From assembly GCA_026387265.1 (NCBI GenBank), contig JAPLLZ010000027.1, positions 1 through 33,286 of the forward strand: 33,286 bases of DNA, written 5' to 3'. Below, piece after piece: positions 6,455-14,353 of the stretch. The notes below the pieces were generated by a model. The model searched no databases, had not been told where the DNA came from, and saw only the letters and a list, made by a program, of their open reading frames with translations. Every line of letters begins with the position of its first letter. Positions within the stretch are counted from its first letter, which is position 1. Source of the DNA: Candidatus Omnitrophota bacterium. Its GTDB lineage: Bacteria > Omnitrophota > Gorgyraeia > Gygaellales > Profunditerraquicolaceae. Made by a program: the position numbers and the translations under genes.

Positions 6455-8494
6455 ATGGCTAAAAATCTAGTGATTGTTGAGTCGCCGACAAAGGCTAAAA
6501 CCATAACCAAAATTTTAGGGGATGATTTCCGGGTTATTTCATCAATGGGGCATGTGATCGATTTACCGGCTAAGAAGCTTGGGGTAGATGTTGAGGATAA
6601 ATTTAAGCCGGTATATGTGGTGATTCCCGGGCGTAAAAAAATATTGGCGCAATTAAAAAAAGAAGCCAAGGGAAAAGAAAATATATATATCGCTACCGAC
6701 CCTGACCGGGAAGGCGAGGCGATTGGCTGGCAGATTAAAGAGAAGGTGTTTAAGGGTAAAAATGTGATGCGGGTGAGTTTTAATGAGATTACTCCGCATG
6801 CAGTATCGGAAGCTTTTAAAAACGCGCGGGAATTTGATACTAAAATGATTGAGGCGCAGGTTGGCCGCAGGGTGTTGGATCGGATTGTAGGTTATTTTTT
6901 GAGCCCTTTGCTTTGGAAGAAAATTGCGCGGGGTTTAAGCGCCGGGCGCGTGCAATCTGTGGGATTAAGGCTAATTGTAGAAAGAGAGCGCCAAATTCAG
7001 AAGTTTGTGGCTAGCGAATATTGGGAGATTGTTGCAGATTTATTTAAGCCGAAGATCGCCGGAGAAAGTAATTTTTCTGCAAAGCTTGAAAAGATTGATA
7101 ATCAGAAAAGGGAAATTAAGCGCAATGAAGATGCGCAAGAAATTTGTCATCAATTAAAAGATAAAGAGTTTAAGGTCTTGGAAATTAAAAAAACGGAAAA
7201 GAAACGTTATGCCCCGGCCCCTTTTATTACTAGTACAATGCAGCAGGAGGCATTTAATAAACTCAGGTTTAATGCTTCTAAGACGATGTTAGTTGCGCAG
7301 CAGCTTTATGAAGGTATTGATATAGGTGAAGATAATCCGGTAGGCTTAATTACTTATATGCGTACGGATTCGCCTAATGTTGCTGCGGAAGCAATTCAGG
7401 AAGTACGCGAATATATTGGAAGGAGTTTTGGCAAAAACTTTGTTCCGGAGAAACCTAATGTTTTTAAAGCTAAAAAGTCAGCGCAGCAAGCGCATGAGGC
7501 TATCCGGCCCAGTTACGTTTCACGATCACCGGAAAGCTTGAAAGACTTTCTTAACCATGACCAAATACGGCTTTATGAACTTATCTATAATCGTTTTTTA
7601 GCCAGCCAGATGAACCCGGCGGAGTTTTTGGCAACCTCAGTAGATATCCAAGCAGATAAATATTTATTCGCTGCCAACGGCAGCCATTTACTTTTCGAAG
7701 GATTTCTGGCGGTTTATAATAAAATTCAGGATGGGGAAGAAAAAGATGAACAGGATGAGGAAAAAGAAAAAGCCAAAAATGTAATTCCGCCTTTGGAGAA
7801 AGGTGAGATTTTAGGTTTGAATACACTTACGCCTTCGCAGCATTTTACAAAACCGCCTGCCCGGTATTCGGATAGTTCTTTAATTAAAGCCTTGGAGGAA
7901 GAGGGGATTGGCCGTCCCTCGACTTATGCACCGATTATTTATACAATTATTTTGCGTGATTATGTGCGCCGGATAAAAGGTTATCTTAACCCTTCGGAGT
8001 TGGGCTTTAAGGTAAATGATATGCTGGTAGAATATTTTCCTAAAATTCTTGATTTTAAGTTTACCGCGCTTATGGAAGAGGAGCTGGACCAGATTGAAGA
8101 AGGTACCCTTAACCGCCAAAAAGTTTTAGAAGATTTTTACGCGCCATTTAAAGAAAGCTTGGATTTTGCCCAGGCTAATATCGTTAAAGAAGTAATTACT
8201 ACAGACCAGCTTTGCGATAAATGCGGTAAACCTTTAATTGTAAAATGGGGCAGGCGGGGAAAGTTTTTAAGTTGCTCCGGATTTCCGGAGTGCAAGAATT
8301 CCAAGTCGATTACCTCCGGGGTTAAATGTCCTACGGAAGGTTGTGGTGGAGAATTGATTGAGCGGCATTCTAAACGCGGATTTTTTTATGGATGCTCAAA
8401 CTTTCCTAAGTGCACCTTTACTTCGCGTAACTTACCGGAAGATTCAGAGGATAAAGAACAAACCGATAAAGAGCGTCATTCTGAGGCCGAGTAA
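6455..8494 (+). CDS. topA: DNA topoisomerase I
   Basis: 679 aa type IA topoisomerase that relaxes negative supercoils. The Toprim domain has LVIVESPTKAKTI at the start and ATDPDREGEAIGWQ. The catalytic tyrosine lies in GLITYMRTDS. Other family blocks are SAGRVQSVGLRLIVERE and EEGIGRPSTYAPII. The C-terminus has two zinc ribbons, CDKCGKPLIVKWGRRGKFL... and CPTEGCGGEL... ending CSNFPKC. After the second ribbon is an acidic tail; its last six residues (RHSEAE) and the stop are encoded inside a palindromic repeat, so the native terminus has probably been replaced. The gene abuts dprA directly. Confidence 0.97.
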   Translation: MAKNLVIVESPTKAKTITKILGDDFRVISSMGHVIDLPAKKLGVDVEDKFKPVYVVIPGRKKILAQLKKEAKGKENIYIATDPDREGEAIGWQIKEKVFKGKNVMRVSFNEITPHAVSEAFKNAREFDTKMIEAQVGRRVLDRIVGYFLSPLLWKKIARGLSAGRVQSVGLRLIVERERQIQKFVASEYWEIVADLFKPKIAGESNFSAKLEKIDNQKREIKRNEDAQEICHQLKDKEFKVLEIKKTEKKRYAPAPFITSTMQQEAFNKLRFNASKTMLVAQQLYEGIDIGEDNPVGLITYMRTDSPNVAAEAIQEVREYIGRSFGKNFVPEKPNVFKAKKSAQQAHEAIRPSYVSRSPESLKDFLNHDQIRLYELIYNRFLASQMNPAEFLATSVDIQADKYLFAANGSHLLFEGFLAVYNKIQDGEEKDEQDEEKEKAKNVIPPLEKGEILGLNTLTPSQHFTKPPARYSDSSLIKALEEEGIGRPSTYAPIIYTIILRDYVRRIKGYLNPSELGFKVNDMLVEYFPKILDFKFTALMEEELDQIEEGTLNRQKVLEDFYAPFKESLDFAQANIVKEVITTDQLCDKCGKPLIVKWGRRGKFLSCSGFPECKNSKSITSGVKCPTEGCGGELIERHSKRGFFYGCSNFPKCTFTSRNLPEDSEDKEQTDKERHSEAE

Positions 8495-8551
8495 AACGAA
8501 GCCGAAGAATCTCTAAGGAAGAGATCCTTTGTCTTCGTTTTAGGATGACAG
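8473..8551. repeat. GTCATTCTGAG-type inverted repeat, element E, overlapping topA 3' end
   Basis: The outer arms are GTCATTC (8475-8481) and GGATGAC (8543-8549). Next come AAAACGAAG and CTTCGTTTT, then GAATCTCT and AGAGATCC around the centre. The element contains the topA stop codon. Similar GTCATTCTGAG...GAAGAATCTC palindromes are common short repeats in several unrelated bacterial genomes, to my recollection. There is no T-run after the hairpin, so it is not a standard intrinsic terminator, although it could stop or stabilise the topA transcript. Confidence 0.75.
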
Positions 8552-8562
8552 CATGATATACT
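8534..8562 (+). promoter_or_regulatory. Tentative promoter for the TPR gene
   Basis: A TATACT -10-like box at 8557-8562 follows a poor -35 (TTCGTT, 8534-8539) at 17 bp. The -35 would lie in the right arm of repeat E. The gene has its own Shine-Dalgarno sequence (AAGGA) 25 bp farther on. Support is sequence match only. Confidence 0.3.
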
Positions 8563-8586
8563 TGCAATAATACCAAGGAAAAGCAT

Positions 8587-9624
8587 ATGAAGAGAAGAAC
8601 ATTATTAATGTTATTGCTAGTTTTATTTTTTCCGATCTCTATGTTTGCGGAGGTGATTTTACTTAAATCCGGCAAAACAGTAGAAGGAAAGCTTATAGAA
8701 AAGACAGATAAGTATATAAAGATAGATTTTCAAGGTATCCTGCTGACATATTATATTGATGAGATTGAAAGTGTTGATGGGGCAAAACAAAAATTTTCTT
8801 TAACAAAAGAAGGAAAATTAACCCAAGAAAATAATTTAACTTCTGTTGATACTAAAACTGCAGAAGAATATTTTAAGTGCGGAGTTGTTTCTGTTATTCA
8901 AGGTAATTTACCTCAAGCCATATCTGATTATACCAAGGCTATTGAAATTAATCCTAACCTTGCGAAGGCTTATAATAACCGCGGAATTGTTTATGATAAT
9001 CAGGGTAATCTATCTCAAGCCATCTCCGATTTCACCAAGGCCATTGAAATAAATCCTAATTATGCGAATGCTTACAATAACCGTGGAAGTGCTTATGGTA
9101 AACAGGGTAATTTATCTCAAGCCATATTTGAATTTACTAAGGCCATTGAAATTGATCCTAACATTGCAAGGGCCTATGATAACCGTGGGCTTGCCTATTT
9201 TAACCAAGGTAAATTATCTCAAGCCATTTTTGACCATACCAAGGCCATTGAAATTAACCCTAATTTTGCAGAGGCTTATAGCAGTCGCGGGCTTGCTTAT
9301 GATGAACAACGTGATTTTACTCAAGCCGTATCTGATTATACCAAGGCTATTGAAATTAACCCCAATAATGCAGAGTTCTACTACAGGCGCGCGTTTGCTT
9401 ACGCTCAACAAGGCAATTTACCTCAAGCTATATCTGATTATACCAAGGCCATTGAAATTAACTCTAACTATGCAGCGGCTTACAACGGTCGTGGGGCTAT
9501 CTATTATGGGATAAGGGAATATGGCAAGGCTTGGCTAGATGTGCATAAAGCAGAAGGATTAGGATATGCTGTAAAACCTGAATTTCTCGCGGCACTCAAG
9601 AAAGCATCAGGAAGGGACAAATAG
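8587..9624 (+). CDS. Secreted tetratricopeptide-repeat protein
   Basis: 345 aa. Residues 1-21 are a signal peptide (MKRRTLLMLLLVLFFPISMFA). Residues 22-65 form a short beta-rich domain (VILLKSGKTVEGKLIEKTDKY...). After a linker, seven consecutive 34-residue TPRs run from about residue 92, with units such as AYNNRG-x-AY-x-x-QGNLSQAI and TKAIEINPN. TPR superhelices bind peptides or proteins; the likely site is the periplasm or outer-membrane periphery. The TPR units are nearly identical at DNA level, which points to recent duplication. The gene lies between topA and xerC/D, genes that are neighbours in many bacteria, so it may be an insertion. AAGGA precedes the ATG. Confidence 0.9.
   Translation: MKRRTLLMLLLVLFFPISMFAEVILLKSGKTVEGKLIEKTDKYIKIDFQGILLTYYIDEIESVDGAKQKFSLTKEGKLTQENNLTSVDTKTAEEYFKCGVVSVIQGNLPQAISDYTKAIEINPNLAKAYNNRGIVYDNQGNLSQAISDFTKAIEINPNYANAYNNRGSAYGKQGNLSQAIFEFTKAIEIDPNIARAYDNRGLAYFNQGKLSQAIFDHTKAIEINPNFAEAYSSRGLAYDEQRDFTQAVSDYTKAIEINPNNAEFYYRRAFAYAQQGNLPQAISDYTKAIEINSNYAAAYNGRGAIYYGIREYGKAWLDVHKAEGLGYAVKPEFLAALKKASGRDK
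8857..9570 (+). repeat. Tandem 102-bp DNA repeat encoding the TPR units
   Basis: The hexapeptide-coding string ATTGAAATTAAYCC recurs at 8941, 9043, 9145, 9247, 9349 and 9451, exactly 102 bp apart. The preceding ACCAAGGC and TCTCAAGCC blocks recur with it. Most differences are silent or change only variable TPR positions. This explains the long shadow ORFs in the other frames here. Confidence 0.92.
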
Positions 9625-9665
9625 ATTTATTTTGTGCTGAAGTAAAGGGGTAGTTTAAATAGGAT

Positions 9666-10535
9666 ATGGAAAAGTATATTGAAAAGTTTGTGCGCTATTT
9701 GGAAATTGAGAAAAATTATTCTGCGCATACGGTTTTAAACTATAGATTAGACCTTGAGGGGTTTAATAAGTTTATTGCCGGTACTGAGTTAGAGAAGATT
9801 GATTATCTTAATTTAAGAAAATACCTGGCAGTTTTAAAAGAAAAAAATTTCGGGAATCGTACGGTTGGCCGACGTCTTTCAACGTTGCGCAGTTTTTTCA
9901 GGTTCTTATGCCGCGAAGGATATATTAAGACTAATCCCATTCTTATGCTTTCCAGCCCTAAGCTAGAGAAGCATCTGCCCTCATTTATGACCGAGGATGA
10001 GGTTTTGCGGCTTATTGAATCAGCTTTTGCTAAAAACCAGAAAGACGTCGCCGGTTTACGTGACCGGGCTATTTTGGAGGTATTTTATTCCAGCGGTTTG
10101 CGTATTTCGGAGTTGGTGGGGTTAAATTTAGAAGACATTGATTTTATTAGTGGTATTCTTAAAATAAGAGGTAAGGGTAAAAAAGAAAGGATCGTGCCGA
10201 TCGGCGAAACTGCGTTAGCTACAGTTAAAAAATACCTGGACAAGAGAAAGAAGCAGTGTGATATTTTATTTTTAAATCATCACGATCGCAGGATTACCGC
10301 TCGGGGAGTACGTTTTTTATTAATGAAGTATCTCAAAGGTTGTGGAATTAAGCCGGGAGTTTCCGCGCATACTTTTCGACATTCATTTGCTACGCATCTT
10401 CTAAATCATGGGGCAGATTTACGTACAGTGCAGGAATTATTGGGGCATGCTAATTTATCTTCGACACAGATTTATACGCATTTGACTACGGATAAGTTAA
10501 AAAGTGTTTATGATAAGGCACATCCGCATGCTTAA
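9666..10535 (+). CDS. xerC: Tyrosine recombinase XerC/XerD
   Basis: 289 aa, typical for Xer recombinases, which resolve chromosome dimers at dif with FtsK. The N-terminal SAM-like core-binding domain begins YIEKFVRYLEIEKNYSAHTV. The catalytic domain contains all key residues: Arg in SSGLRISELVGL, Lys in IRGKGKKERIVPI, HTFRHSFATHLL (His and Arg), LLGHANLSSTQIY with the second His, and the nucleophile Tyr in TQIYTHL. Whether it is the XerC or XerD member cannot be decided from the window; proximity to topA and dprA favours the XerC/CodV type. No dif-like site was recognised. Confidence 0.9.
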   Translation: MEKYIEKFVRYLEIEKNYSAHTVLNYRLDLEGFNKFIAGTELEKIDYLNLRKYLAVLKEKNFGNRTVGRRLSTLRSFFRFLCREGYIKTNPILMLSSPKLEKHLPSFMTEDEVLRLIESAFAKNQKDVAGLRDRAILEVFYSSGLRISELVGLNLEDIDFISGILKIRGKGKKERIVPIGETALATVKKYLDKRKKQCDILFLNHHDRRITARGVRFLLMKYLKGCGIKPGVSAHTFRHSFATHLLNHGADLRTVQELLGHANLSSTQIYTHLTTDKLKSVYDKAHPHA

Positions 10536-10568
10536 ACTTTAGTAATCCGTAATTAAAACAGGATAAAA

Positions 10569-11867
10569 ATGTTTATAATTTATGATTTGATTTTCTTAAT
10601 TTTTGCTGTATTTTATTTGCCTGTATATTTTATACGGGGTAGAATTAATGCTAGTTTTTTAAGGCGTCTAGGATTTTTTCCGAACTGCCTGAATCTGGAT
10701 AGGCCGATTTGGGTTCATGCCGTAAGTATGGGTGAAGCGATAGCGATCAAAGGGCTTTTGGCTCAGCTAAGGCTGGCTTATCCTGACAAAAAATTTGTTA
10801 TTTCTACGGTTACCGCTACCGGAAATAGGATTGCCCAAAGTTTAGTTAAAGACGGCGACCTTTTGACCTATTTACCATTAGACTTTAGTTTTATTGTTAA
10901 AAAAGTTTTAAAAAAAATTAACCCGTGTATGTTTATTATTGCCGAGACGGAGATTTGGCCGAATTTAATTACCTGTTTGGATAAAATGCAGGTTCCGGTA
11001 ATTACCGTTAATGGCAGGATTTCCGATAATTCTTATGGCGGGTATCGAATAATTAAATTATTTATCCGGCCGATTCTTAGAGTGATTAGGCAATTTTGTG
11101 TGCAAACAGATTTGGATGCCTTACGTTTGAAAAACTTAGGGGTAGAGGAACAAAAGATTCAGGTTACGGGAAACGTAAAATTTGATATTAATTTAGACGA
11201 TTCTTCTCAAATCAAGGTTTTGGATTATCGGGCTAAGCTTTGGCTTGGACAGTTAGATAAATTATTGGTTTGCGGCAGCACGCACCCCAAAGAAGAGGAA
11301 TCAATTTTTTCTTCTTACCGGGATCTTTTATTATCTTTCCCTCAGCTAAAACTTTTAATTGCCCCTCGGCATATTGAACGTTGCCGGGAGGTTTCTAAAC
11401 TGGCAGAAGCCAAAGGGTTTATGCCGGTGTTTGTTTCAAGTATATCCGGGGCTTGTCCGACCTGTATCAACCATCCGGTATTTATTTTAGATACAAACGG
11501 AGAGTTATTGAATTATTATTCTGCAGCGGATATTGTTTTTGTTGGAGGCAGCATGGTTAAAAAAGGTGGCCACAATATTCTTGAGCCAGCTAGTTTGAAA
11601 AAACCGGTAATCTTCGGGCCGTACATGTTTAATTTCCGGGAGATTAGTGAATTATTTCTGAAGAATCAGGCTGCGTTGGTGGCCAGTAATGATAAAGAAC
11701 TAACAGATAAAGTAAAAGAGATTTTAAGTAGCAGTCTTTTGGCCAAAGGGCTAGGCCAGCGTGCTTATGAGGTAATTATTAAAAATCGCGGAGCAACTAA
11801 TAAAACCGTGCAGATCATTAAACAATTAAATATAAACTTGAAACCCGAAATCTTAAATAAGCTATAA
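10569..11867 (+). CDS. waaA: Kdo transferase (lipid IVA 3-deoxy-D-manno-octulosonic acid transferase)
   Basis: 432 aa. It transfers Kdo from CMP-Kdo to the lipid A precursor at the inner membrane. An N-terminal membrane anchor (about 1-24) is followed by WVHAVSMGEAIAIKGLL, where the Glu of SMGE is the catalytic base in the family, then AETEIWPNLI, VNGRISDNSYGGY, QTDLDALRLKNLG, VTGNVKFD, CGSTHPKEEESI, APRHIERC and GGSMVKKGGHNILEPA. Its substrates come from the kds genes 16 kb downstream and from lpxK. The last residues (NLKPEILNKL) and the stop lie within repeat B2, so the tail is probably repeat-derived. AGGA precedes the ATG. Confidence 0.95.
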   Translation: MFIIYDLIFLIFAVFYLPVYFIRGRINASFLRRLGFFPNCLNLDRPIWVHAVSMGEAIAIKGLLAQLRLAYPDKKFVISTVTATGNRIAQSLVKDGDLLTYLPLDFSFIVKKVLKKINPCMFIIAETEIWPNLITCLDKMQVPVITVNGRISDNSYGGYRIIKLFIRPILRVIRQFCVQTDLDALRLKNLGVEEQKIQVTGNVKFDINLDDSSQIKVLDYRAKLWLGQLDKLLVCGSTHPKEEESIFSSYRDLLLSFPQLKLLIAPRHIERCREVSKLAEAKGFMPVFVSSISGACPTCINHPVFILDTNGELLNYYSAADIVFVGGSMVKKGGHNILEPASLKKPVIFGPYMFNFREISELFLKNQAALVASNDKELTDKVKEILSSSLLAKGLGQRAYEVIIKNRGATNKTVQIIKQLNINLKPEILNKL

Positions 11868-11958
11868 GTCTTAAGCTGTAAGTTTTAAGCTTAAGGCTTC
11901 TGTTTTGAATATTCGGATTTAAGATTTTTTTAAGATTTAGAGTTTCGTGTTTAGATTT
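11832..11958. repeat. AT-rich inverted repeat, copy B2, with a second repeat nested inside
   Basis: The left end TAAAC-x4-ACCCGAAATCTTAAA is inside the waaA 3' end. The right end GATTTAGAGTTTCGTGTTTAGA closely matches copy B1 (3008-3142). The central part differs completely from B1 and carries repeat C1. It stops about 35 bp before the greA Shine-Dalgarno sequence. Confidence 0.7.
11859..11900. repeat. TAAGTCTTAAG repeat, copy C1, nested in B2
   Basis: AAGCTATAAGTCTTAAGCTG followed by TAAGTTTTAAGCTTAAGGCTT. Copy C2 at 21258-21301 shares TAAGTCTTAAG-Y-TGTAAG and the AAGCTTA block. The waaA stop codon lies within it. Confidence 0.65.
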
Positions 11959-11999
11959 TGTTCATCAGCGATAGAAATAAACAGAAAAAGGAGGACAAT

Positions 12000-12473
12000 A
12001 TGTCCGGAGATATTTATTTGACCCAAGAGGGCTATGAAAAGTTAGTCAATGAGTTAGAGTATCTGAAAACAGTGAAACGCCGCGCACTGGCTAAAGCAAT
12101 TGGCGAAGCACGTTCCTACGGAGATATCAGTGAAAATGCCGAATACGATGCCGCTAAAGATGCGCAGGCGCATAATGAAAAAGAAATTTCCGAACTGGAG
12201 GATAAGCTGGCGCGTGTACGTATTTTAGATAAAAATATTCCTAAAGATGAGGTTTTAATCGGAGCTAAAGTAAAGTTGTTAGATATGGATACTGAAGAAG
12301 AGTTGGAGTATACTTTAGTTTCTGAGCTGGAAGCTGATTATAATCAGGGTAAAATTTCCGTGGCCTCTCCGGTGGGGGCAGGATTATTAGGGCATAAGGA
12401 GAATGAGGTAGCTGAGATTAAGATCCCGGCCGGGACTTTAAGGTATAAAATCGTGAAGATCTCTCGGGATTAA
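12000..12473 (+). CDS. greA: Transcription elongation factor GreA
   Basis: 157 aa. It rescues backtracked RNA polymerase by stimulating transcript cleavage. The N-terminal coiled coil carries YLTQEGYEKLVNELEYLKT and the tip DISENAEYDAAKD with the acidic residues needed for cleavage. The C-terminal FKBP-like domain has VGAGLLGHKENEVAEIKIPAG. The track starts at 11958, but AGGAGG lies just before ATG 12000, which gives the canonical start MSGDIYLTQEGYEKL. The extra 14 codons lack family similarity and partly derive from repeat B2. Confidence 0.97.
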   Translation: MSGDIYLTQEGYEKLVNELEYLKTVKRRALAKAIGEARSYGDISENAEYDAAKDAQAHNEKEISELEDKLARVRILDKNIPKDEVLIGAKVKLLDMDTEEELEYTLVSELEADYNQGKISVASPVGAGLLGHKENEVAEIKIPAGTLRYKIVKISRD

Positions 12474-12486
12474 AAGAAAGAGTTAT

Positions 12487-13236
12487 ATGAAAATAAAGAA
12501 AATATTTAACTGGCAGGTAGTTTTAGGCATTATCTTGATTATATTTTCGGCTACTGTGTATTATATTCATTATTTGATTTTTCGGGATGCTCGTCATATA
12601 TTTATCTATCTTATCGGGGATATTGCTTTTGTGTTCCTGGAAGTTCTTTTGGTTACTTTGGTAGTGCATAATCTGCTGGCGCATCGGGAAAAGCAGGTTT
12701 TGTTTAAAAAAATGAATATGGTAATTGGTGCTTTTTTCAGCGAAGTAGGCAAAGGGTTGATAAAATTTTGTATTGTTTTTGATAAGCAAGGTGATGTTTT
12801 AGCTAAAAAATTAATTGTGCGTACGGAGTGGACGGAAAAACAATTTAAGTGTTTGCAAAAGGAAATTGCTAGTTTTACCTGTGAGATTAATTATAAAAGT
12901 GGAGATTTAGAAGGGCTCAAACATTTTTTAGTAGAAAAACGTACTTTCTTGTTGGCGCTCTTGGAGAATCAGAATCTTCTTGAGCATGAGTCTTTTACGG
13001 ATTTGCTTTGGGCGGTGTTTCATCTTACGGAAGAGTTGGAGGGGCGCAATGATTTAAAAGACCTGTTGCCTACAGATGCTGAGCATATTGCTAATGATCT
13101 TAAGCGGGTTTACCGTCAATTAATCAGCCAGTGGTTATTCTATATGAAGCATCTTAAGGCGGATTATCCGTATCTGTTTTCTTTAGCAATGCGCACTAAT
13201 CCTTTTGATAATCAGGCAACAATTCAGGTGCGTTAG
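12487..13236 (+). CDS. Two-helix membrane protein with cytoplasmic domain, unknown function
   Basis: 249 aa. Two transmembrane helices at about residues 10-33 and 40-64 (WQVVLGIILIIFSATVYYI, then FIYLIGDIAFVFLEVLLVTL) form a hairpin. A charged, mostly helical domain of about 180 residues follows. No motif I recognise is present. It follows greA by 13 bp and precedes a 55-aa ORF by 7 bp, so it is part of an operon. I cannot assign a role. Confidence 0.8.
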   Translation: MKIKKIFNWQVVLGIILIIFSATVYYIHYLIFRDARHIFIYLIGDIAFVFLEVLLVTLVVHNLLAHREKQVLFKKMNMVIGAFFSEVGKGLIKFCIVFDKQGDVLAKKLIVRTEWTEKQFKCLQKEIASFTCEINYKSGDLEGLKHFLVEKRTFLLALLENQNLLEHESFTDLLWAVFHLTEELEGRNDLKDLLPTDAEHIANDLKRVYRQLISQWLFYMKHLKADYPYLFSLAMRTNPFDNQATIQVR

Positions 13237-13243
13237 GGTTTAA

Positions 13244-13411
13244 ATGTTGGATAAAATCGGCCATTTAAAAGTAGAAATTTTTAAGATTAGAAACAGGGAA
13301 GGTTTTGCCGCCGTGTGTTTTGAGCATCTTACAGAAGGCAAAACTCCCCAGGAAGCTTATGCACGTATGGTTAAAGCTTTGCGCCGGAGCAGTAACAAAG
13401 AGAAGTCTTAA
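13244..13411 (+). CDS. 55-aa small protein, unknown function (missed by ORF track)
   Basis: ATG at 13244 to TAA at 13411. The predicted start is MLDKIGHLKVEIFKIRN and the end is RMVKALRRSSNKEKS. It reads as a short beta strand pair plus an amphipathic helix (TPQEAYARMVKAL). It lies seven bases after the membrane protein gene in the same direction and fills most of an otherwise empty 200-bp gap. The track ORF at 13305 is in another frame and gives a less plausible protein. Ribosome binding site support is weak. No function can be offered. Confidence 0.6.
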   Translation: MLDKIGHLKVEIFKIRNREGFAAVCFEHLTEGKTPQEAYARMVKALRRSSNKEKS

Positions 13412-13437
13412 TAAACTGTTATATTATTACTTAATTG

Positions 13438-13926
13438 ATGAATACAAAATTAGAGAAAACAGATTTAAAATTTATGCGTTTGGCGATCGCCAAAGCTAAG
13501 GAAGGCGTAAAAAAAGGACAAACTCCTTTTGGTGCTTGCATAGTCAAAAATAATAAGATTATTGTCTGCAGCCATAATTTGGTTTGGAAAATTAAAAATA
13601 TTACCGCACATGCTGAGATGGTGGCAATTAGTTCTGCCTGCGAAACCCTTGGAGACATAGATTTATCCGGTTGCACTATTTATTCAACTTGCGAGCCATG
13701 CCCAATGTGTTTTTCTGCCTGCCACTGGGCGAGGATTTCACGTATTGTTTTTGGATCAAGGATAAAAGATGCTAAGAGTTTTGGTTTTAATGAGATGGCG
13801 ATTTCCAATCTGAAATTAAAGAAGTTGATTAAGAGTAAAGTTAAAGTAACTTCCGGTTTGGCGATAAAAGAAAACATTGCGCTTTTTGAATTTTGGAAAA
13901 AACAGGCAAGAGCTCTGGCGTATTAA
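13438..13926 (+). CDS. Zinc-dependent nucleoside/base deaminase, guanine-deaminase-like
   Basis: 162 aa of the cytidine deaminase-like fold. The catalytic zinc site is THAEM (His, and Glu as proton shuttle; sequence NITAHAEMVAI) with CEPCPMCFSACHWARI (two Cys). The spacing, the HAE motif and the CHWARI-S-RIVFGS segment followed by DAKSFGFNE look closer to bacterial guanine deaminase (GuaD) than to TadA or cytidine deaminases. That sub-assignment is from memory. The tracked TTG start is one codon upstream; ATG 13438 is the natural start. No clear Shine-Dalgarno sequence is visible. Confidence 0.85.
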   Translation: MNTKLEKTDLKFMRLAIAKAKEGVKKGQTPFGACIVKNNKIIVCSHNLVWKIKNITAHAEMVAISSACETLGDIDLSGCTIYSTCEPCPMCFSACHWARISRIVFGSRIKDAKSFGFNEMAISNLKLKKLIKSKVKVTSGLAIKENIALFEFWKKQARALAY

Positions 13927-13969
13927 TGTTTTCATATTGCTTGGTGTAAAAATGGGGAGGTTTTAAAAG

Positions 13970-14353
13970 ATGTATAATGTTGAAATCACGCATAATCAGG
14001 ATTTGGCTTTTACGGCTAAATCTGGACAAGGTGAATTCGTTATTGATGCTCAAGGTCAAGGAATAACACCCCTGGATGCTCTTTTGGCCGGGTTAGGTAG
14101 CTGTATTGGCGTATATATCCGTAAATACGCTCAAGGCGCTAAGTTAGATCTGAAGAACTTTAAGATCAATGTTTCTGGCGACCTTGGTAGTCAATCACCG
14201 TTTTCTTTTAAGCTGATTAATGTTCAGCTAGATCTAAGAAATGCCGGATTAGACGATCGCCGGCAAAGAGCATTACTGGAATTTATTAAGAATTGTCCGG
14301 CACACAATACTTTGAAAGGAAACCCGGTAATCGAGTTCAAATTACTATGCTAG
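13970..14353 (+). CDS. OsmC/Ohr family protein, probable peroxide reductase
   Basis: 127 aa. The OsmC fold is shown by GITPLDALLAGLGSCIGVYIRKYA and the second cysteine in FIKNCPAHNTL. These correspond to the two redox cysteines that reduce organic hydroperoxides in Ohr/OsmC. Length and spacing are normal, though slightly short at the N-terminus. GGGAGG precedes the ATG. Its stop overlaps the ATG of the STAS-PilZ gene (ATGCTAG), so the two are translationally coupled. Confidence 0.88.
   Translation: MYNVEITHNQDLAFTAKSGQGEFVIDAQGQGITPLDALLAGLGSCIGVYIRKYAQGAKLDLKNFKINVSGDLGSQSPFSFKLINVQLDLRNAGLDDRRQRALLEFIKNCPAHNTLKGNPVIEFKLLC

Noticed and set aside
8473-8551. Intrinsic terminator after topA
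   Set aside because: The hairpin is strong, but no T-tract follows either arm. It fits a dispersed palindrome better.
9062-9514. 150-aa plus-strand ORF (with 8846-9052 and the minus ORF 9214-9411)
   Set aside because: Shadow frames kept open by the 102-bp tandem repeat of the TPR gene. Their own periodicity simply reflects that DNA repeat.
8857-9570. Regular direct repeats suggesting a CRISPR array
   Set aside because: The 102-bp period is coding, in frame, and gives textbook TPR units. No short repeat with unique spacers is present.
13305-13499. 64-aa ORF beginning MPPCVLSILQKAK
   Set aside because: Overlaps both the 55-aa ORF at 13244 and the deaminase start in a different frame, and has no protein-like features.
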